Shown: positions 59,520 through 64,000 of the stretch, piece by piece | How positions within the stretch are numbered: the stretch's first letter is position 1 | Layout of the letters: each line of letters opens with the position of its first letter | Assembly (NCBI GenBank): GCA_033002965.1 | Contig: JAURVB010000700.1 | Coordinates: forward strand, 1 to 64,000 | Direction of reading: 5' to 3' | Length of the DNA: 64,000 nucleotides | Source of the DNA: Piper betle | Lineage: Eukaryota; Streptophyta; Magnoliopsida; Piperales; Piperaceae | Notes under the pieces: generated by a model | The model's database searches: none | What the model saw: the letters and a program-made list of their open reading frames with translations, nothing else | What the model was told of the DNA's origin: nothing | Position numbers and translations under genes: made by a program

Positions 59520-60376
59520 CCTGCCATATTAACCATTGGTAAAAAGGACTCACGGTAACTCAAGAATACTTTTCTTTTATAGATAGTCCTGCAGGATTTC
59601 TAAAAGTTCAGATAGATATGGCTTATTAATCTGTTCTTCGAGAAGAATTGATGGTATTATATGACTACAGCGTGATTGATTACATTATCTTTTACAAGCC
59701 AGAAGACACTTTCCTCTTTGGAGAAAAAATTCAAATTGTCATTGGAAATATTACAGTTTTTGAGACCATACAGGCTTAATTTTACTCTATACCTCCAAAA
59801 TGCTATGGATTAACAGAAGAACCGGCATAGCATTTCGGGGAATTCCTTTTAAATCGTTTCGTTAAATTCTTCACATTCTCCCGATTTGATGATTTGATGA
59901 TCTGATTAGAAATCATGTAAAAACAATTCCTATTTGATATAGCTATTTGCGCAAGTATTTTACGATTTAGAAGCAATTGTCTCTTGTACAAATCGTGGAA
60001 ATATTTCTAGTGCCCATACAAGATGCTCGCCTCAACAGCACTACTCCTTTAGATGTTCGGGTTATTAACCATATTGATTTTTATCTATTCTTAGAAATTG
60101 AGACCAGGTGAAAGTATCAGTCAATGTGGCATTATTCCAATCTGATGACTGAATGAAGGACTTTACAAATTTTGGCGCCTAGTCACTAGAAGATCAGACC
60201 TTGAGAATCCAATTAGATTCGACACTCTAATATTGTAGAAGGAGAACATGACAACTATCGCCACATCATAGTTCCATACAATATCACCACTAGTGAAGAA
60301 TTGGAGGAAGAAAATAATATTTATGTTGATGATGACATCGAGGACCTTGAAGGAGACATCTATCTCAATCAAAACT
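59520..60376 (+). pseudogene. Second coding block of the P6-type caulimovirid, family not recognised
   Basis: Fragmentary frames show QEYFSFIDSPAGFLKVQIDM, LREELMVLYDYSVIDYIIFY and, at the end (about 60246-60376), a strongly acidic tail (TSEELEEENNIYVDDDIEDL). The minus arm (58435-57845) carries the same block. It may be the C-terminal half of the P6-like protein or a separate ORF; no motif decides. Stops are frequent, and about 180 bp at 59800-59990 have no counterpart in the minus arm. Confidence 0.5.
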
Positions 60377-60589
60377 GAAAAATATGCCAAAAGATAAGAT
60401 GGTTAAAGTATTTTGGCATCTAGCATCGGCGGACTCAACTTTAAAGAAAAGAAAGAATAAATTTCAAGTCTGAATATCTTTATTCTACTTTACTTTTAAG
60501 TGTATGGTCAGATTTGAAATCCGAATAGTTTGTATTCACGGACACGTCCATAAAGTCTTAAGTTTTGTAATGTGGTTTGGAGTCTATGT

Positions 60590-60597
60590 CTATATAA
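60590..60597 (+). promoter_or_regulatory. TATA box of the second caulimovirid intergenic region (plus arm)
   Basis: TCTATATAAGGACTC with the TATATAA core at 60591-60597, homologous to the minus-strand box at 57616-57623. Confidence 0.55.
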
Positions 60598-60950
60598 GGA
60601 CTCATTATGTCTGTTTATTCTCAAGTCGACAAGGGTCGAAGTTGGAAAAAACAAAGTCTGGGTGTGAAGGTTGCAATACTTAGATCATGAATATCTTGTA
60701 AGTTTTTTGTATTATCTTTTATTTGCAAGTTTGATATGTGTATGAAAAATCAAAAATCAAATAAAAAAAGTGTTTATGTATAACTTGTTGAGTCACTTAC
60801 TAAATTTACAAGGTTTGGAATATTATAGATTGTGTTATTAGCTTTACTAGAAAATCTCATAAATTTAAAACAATAATAAAAGATCTAATTAGTTTGATAT
60901 TTGAACAACTGATATTAAAACTTGGGATTCTCCAAAAAAATTGCTGAGTT

Positions 60951-61312
60951 TAGGATGAAGGCGTTGAGGCAGGAGGCCGTGTAGTCGATTATGTCGGTTT
61001 GAAACATGTCATAATGTGAGAAGTGGGTTTTAGGTGGTTGGTTAAGCAAAAGATTAAAAAGAGAAGTTATAATTGGGATAAAGTTATGAGTTTATCTGTT
61101 ATTACTTTTATCACCATAATAATGATCCTAATACTTGTCTTGGTAAGTATAATAGTCTGTTAAAAATCAAAAATCAAAAACTTATGATGAACTTTTAATA
61201 GTAGAAATTATAATTCTAAACTAGCTCTATATCATAATAGAAATAATTAAACTAGTCTGGCCTGTTAATCAGTATTAAATTGGAAGCAGAACCAAAAATA
61301 TGTCCCTAAAAA
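60951..61312. other. Sequence between caulimovirid DNA and the FZR exon
   Basis: No gene seen. It should be FZR intron or rearranged sequence. The WD40 exons expected before 61313 (second and third blades) were not found here. Confidence 0.4.
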
Positions 61313-61492
61313 GAACATTCAACTCAGCCTCTACTCAAGTATTGTGAGCATACAGCAGCTGTAAAAGCCATTGCTTGGTCTCCGCATCGGCAAGGGCTTC
61401 TTGCCTCTGGTGGTGGCAGTGCTGATAGATGTATTCGTTATTGGAACACGACAACAAACACTCATCCAAGTTGCATTGACACTGGCAGCCAG
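61313..61492 (+). pseudogene. FIZZY-RELATED/CDH1 WD40 exon (5' truncated)
   Basis: Reads EHSTQPLLKYCEHTAAVKAI, continues as AWSPHRQGLLASGGGSADRC and then IRYWNTTTNTHPSCIDTGSQ, ending at a good splice donor (CAG|GTAATG at 61492/61493). This is the well-conserved middle WD40 region of FZR/CCS52 proteins. The frame is open here, but a TAA lies two codons upstream and the start of the exon is missing. It is therefore the downstream part of the gene broken at 46-61 kb. The next expected exon was not found to the right. Confidence 0.85.
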
Positions 61493-63060
61493 GTAATGTG
61501 TTTATAACTTTATCCTTTTTGTTGGGATTTGGGTTAATAATAAGTGTTTTGCTTGATGAGTATGCCTATTATAAGGTCAGCTTTGATTGCTTGTGACAAT
61601 ATTAAATCTAGAAGCATAACTTTGTTTCACCAGTTTGGAGCAAATTGTTCTTGTTGAAGATTGTTTGCTTGACACTTCTGTTTAAGGAGCAATCTTTGAA
61701 TTGTATAGCGGTTTGAAGTTTTTGAGTTATTTTCACAACAATTAGTTTAGTCAATTCAAAGTTATTTTTTCTCTAACAAATGTAGAGTCCCACAAGCAAA
61801 GTTTTCCTTTTTTTCTTTGGGGTGATGTATATATAAGAAAAATTTTGGTCTTCTGTAGCATCAAATTCTCTATGTGGCAACAATATCTTTACATCAAAGG
61901 CTTGTACAATTGGATTGATCGTGAGCTAGTTTTAAAATCGTATAATCAATACATATTTGCATAGGCCTTAAATTTTTTGTACTTAAGATCCAACTAGAAA
62001 TGTAGTATAAATAATTAGTCGAGTTACATCTTACAGTGATTAACATGAATAATATAACTTAGTGGCGAAAATAATCTAATCCACTCCAGCTCTTAGTGTT
62101 TTAAGAATAGAAGAAACATCAATTAAAAATTATGACAACCATCAAAATGATGAAATGCATTCAACAGCCCAAGGGAAATTATATTGATATACCAAAGCAG
62201 GAGTATAAATCTTTGCTTTAGATCTATTTCAAATAAAAAAGTGTGCGCAGCAGTGGAGTTATTATAATCAACTTAAAGCAAACAACAGAGTGATAAAATA
62301 AAGAATTTTATTCACCTTCCAAAATGTAAATCCTTGCAACTTAAGTGCTAATTATCTTTTTTCTTAATATAAAGCCAAGCCTAAATGTAAATCTTAATGG
62401 ATTGATTAACTTACCACATTACAAAAATAAAATAAAATAAAGGGATAAAAAGAAAAAATCATTTATCTGCCTTTTAAATTAGATTTTTCTCTGTGGTCTT
62501 GAAAAACTATAACCATATTATAGTGGGTCCATCACATTTACCTACTATCTTAACCAAATATAATACTGTTTTTGTCACATTGTTATTATCCACGCTACAA
62601 TTGACAACCTTTAAAATTTGACAGCCCAATTAAATATTGTCTCGTGTATGGCGAAAATATATTATTCATGTTTAATAAAAGTAGATAATTGTAAGTGAAT
62701 GAATTTTTACAAAAACATGTTCTTAACATTGTTTGGCTTAGCCGTAGAAAAAAAATTGGCAAGTTATAGCCAAGTCGATCGGCTATATATTTTGTTGTGT
62801 CAAATTATTTTATTTAATTAGGCATGCAGTTCTTGCTTGCAAAATTTTTATTTTTTATTTTAAAGAAGTTGTTTTAATTTGCACAGTATAATAATTATTT
62901 TACACCATGCAATTTAATAAGTTAGTAGAGAGGTTCAACAGTTGTATACCACAATATTAAACGCAGTATTCCTCTACATAGTACAGTTGTATCTGCAGTA
63001 TTAGCGTATACCACTCTCACATGAACTCTTCAATGGAGGCATAAACAGCAAACTGCTGAC
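61493..63060. other. Intron or intergenic sequence, no gene seen
   Basis: AT-rich. The expected following FZR exons (last WD40 blades and the Ile-Arg tail) were not recognised up to the window end, so the gene's 3' end is deleted or lies further right. Confidence 0.4.
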
Positions 63061-63127
63061 AAGGAGACGAAGTTGCAAAAATGTCTGCACCTCTCAGGAA
63101 GGACGCCGATCGGGACGCCGTGCGTTA

Positions 63128-63409
63128 ATGATCGATCATCGTCGGTGGGGAACGGACGGCGTCCCCATTGGCATCGCTACCAGGCGTCCCCAAAAATGGT
63201 TCGACGAAGTTTCTTTCCACGCCTTGAAATCTCAATCTCGGTACGGAATGTTGAAAGTTTTCACAAATACCCTAAAAAATCGTAAAATTCCAAAAATCGT
63301 CATTTTCCTGCTTCCTATTGGTGGCTATGTGGCCTCAGAAATTTCTGTGTGCCCAAAGAGACTTTGTGATTGGCTGGTTGAGAAATTACAAAAGAAAAAG
63401 AAGGCATAA
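63128..63409 (+). CDS. Hypothetical 93-codon ORF (doubtful)
   Basis: Starts MIDHRRWGTDGVPIGIATRR, has a hydrophobic patch near residue 60 (IVIFLLPIGGYVA) and a Lys-rich end. The GC content is higher than its surroundings and GGCGTCCCC/GGGACGCC words recur on both strands (63110-63200), suggesting a repeat rather than a gene. No family recognised. Confidence 0.15.
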   Translation: MIDHRRWGTDGVPIGIATRRPQKWFDEVSFHALKSQSRYGMLKVFTNTLKNRKIPKIVIFLLPIGGYVASEISVCPKRLCDWLVEKLQKKKKA

Positions 63410-63471
63410 AGAGCTACATAAACAGATAGCCAAATAGGTAAGGCAAAGATGCATCTAACTAATATCATCGT

Positions 63472-63477
63472 TTTATT
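63472..63477 (-). terminator. Poly(A) signal of the proteinase inhibitor gene
   Basis: AATAAA on the minus strand (TTTATT on plus), 134 bp after the stop codon of the inhibitor gene, at a suitable distance for its 3' UTR. Confidence 0.55.
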
Positions 63478-63610
63478 AAGATACAATCCATTAAACACGT
63501 ACAAACGAGACAAATCAATGTCTTTACATAATCAGAATAATATTGGCCCAGAACTATATGCCCTTATTATGATTTTACATAATGACCATATATTAGCATA
63601 TGAATATGAC

Positions 63611-63937
63611 CTAACCAATGATGGGCACCCTTGTGACAATACCACAATCATCCACCCAAACCCAGACATTGTCACAGCGAAAAATGAGAAGTACGGATGA
63701 GTCCTCGTTGACAATGTTGGCAGTGACCGAAGGATTCTCCCTCTCAATCGTTGCTTTTGCTTCCGCCCCATCTTTGCCTACCAGCTCCGGCCATGAGCGT
63801 TTTCCTATAATATTATGTCTCCATTGATCAGCACACAAGCATGCAATGTGTCTATCATTAATATGATAACAAAATTTGGAAGTGATTATGTAGCTGCTAA
63901 AGAACTAAGACTTACCCGTGCATTCATCACTAGCCAT
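63611..63937 (-). CDS. Potato type I (eglin-like) serine proteinase inhibitor, two exons
   Basis: Exon 1 is 63916-63937 (MASDECT plus one base), the intron is 63805-63915 (111 bp, GT-AG) and exon 2 is 63611-63804; together 71 codons, the usual family length. The protein reads MASDECTGKRSWPELVGKDG through AKATIERENPSVTANIVNED to DNVWVWVDDCGIVTRVPIIG. Family marks: the SWPELVG start, a Glu-Arg-Glu-Asn-Pro loop support, the binding loop followed by Phe-Arg-Cys-Asp, and the Arg-Val-Pro-x-Ile-Gly end. By alignment with eglin c the scissile P1 residue is Leu, pointing to chymotrypsin- or subtilisin-like targets; P1' is Ile where Asp or Glu is usual. There is no signal peptide, as in the cytosolic members. 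Cys6 and Cys48 may pair. Such inhibitors are often wound- or pathogen-induced; no promoter is visible because the window ends 63 bp upstream. Reading from the ATG in the intron (63838) would give a different N-terminus, but the spliced start matches the family better. Confidence 0.9.
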
Positions 63938-64000
63938 GATCTTAAATATTAATCTTGAACGTAGTTTCGACTCCTCTCTAGCTAATCTGATCGATATTGG

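Larger units (their letters stand above)
58436..60950 (+). mobile_element. Second caulimovirid lineage, plus-oriented arm (S5b)
   Basis: A plus-oriented arm: a leader, a P6/viroplasmin-like coding region (58599-59495), a second coding block (59520-60376) and an intergenic region with TATA box (about 60592) and an AATAAA-containing leader. With S5a it forms a long imperfect inverted repeat centred near 58435. No RT of this lineage is present in the window. Confidence 0.65.

Overview
This is nuclear DNA of a flowering plant. The evidence is spliced plant genes with GT-AG introns, plant LTR retrotransposons (Ty3 and Ty1-copia types), hAT transposons and endogenous caulimovirid (plant pararetrovirus) sequence. 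The very GC-rich first exon of the cell-cycle gene hints at a monocot, but the species cannot be named from the sequence. Most of the window is repeats inserted into older repeats. Only one gene looks intact: a small proteinase inhibitor at the right edge.

Layout, left to right. 1-6.4 kb: AT-rich DNA with a non-autonomous hAT (739-1627, exact 8-bp target duplication) and older repeats. 6.4-9.8 kb and 22.3-25.9 kb: two copies of an unidentified duplicated segment ('R2') carrying a small signal-peptide ORF on the minus strand. Copy A is interrupted by a multimerised TRIM-like element, copy B by a 1.94-kb solo LTR with target duplication GGGAG. 11.9-44.5 kb: five copies or fragments of one long (about 3 kb) Ty3-type LTR family ('L1'), at 11863, 17109, 27596, 39979 and 42828; two are solo LTRs with near-perfect 5-bp duplications. 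26.9-32.9 kb: a short non-autonomous LTR element ('R3', minus orientation) with one LTR interrupted by an L1 solo LTR and the other by a Ty1-copia RT fragment. 34.9-39.1 kb: a decayed Ty1-copia element (minus; 5' LTR, PBS, gag, protease and integrase remnants) with a hAT inserted in its leader. 39.1-41.95 kb: two further hAT elements, one holding an L1 LTR fragment.

44.9-61.5 kb: a FIZZY-RELATED/CDH1 (CCS52-like) WD40 gene, now a pseudogene. Exons 1-3 lie at about 45.0-46.0 kb and one WD40 exon at 61.31-61.49 kb. Between them sit about 14.4 kb of endogenous caulimovirid DNA in at least two lineages. 46.5-57.2 kb holds broken pieces, in both orientations, of a petuvirus/florendovirus-like genome: promoter, tRNA-iMet primer site, movement/capsid part of ORF1, RT-RNase H, and a second ORF ending in zinc knuckles. 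57.2-60.9 kb holds an inverted-repeat fragment of another lineage with a viroplasmin (P6/TAV-like) domain. All coding parts carry stops and frameshifts.

63.6-63.9 kb: an apparently intact two-exon potato type I proteinase inhibitor gene on the minus strand, with a poly(A) signal downstream.
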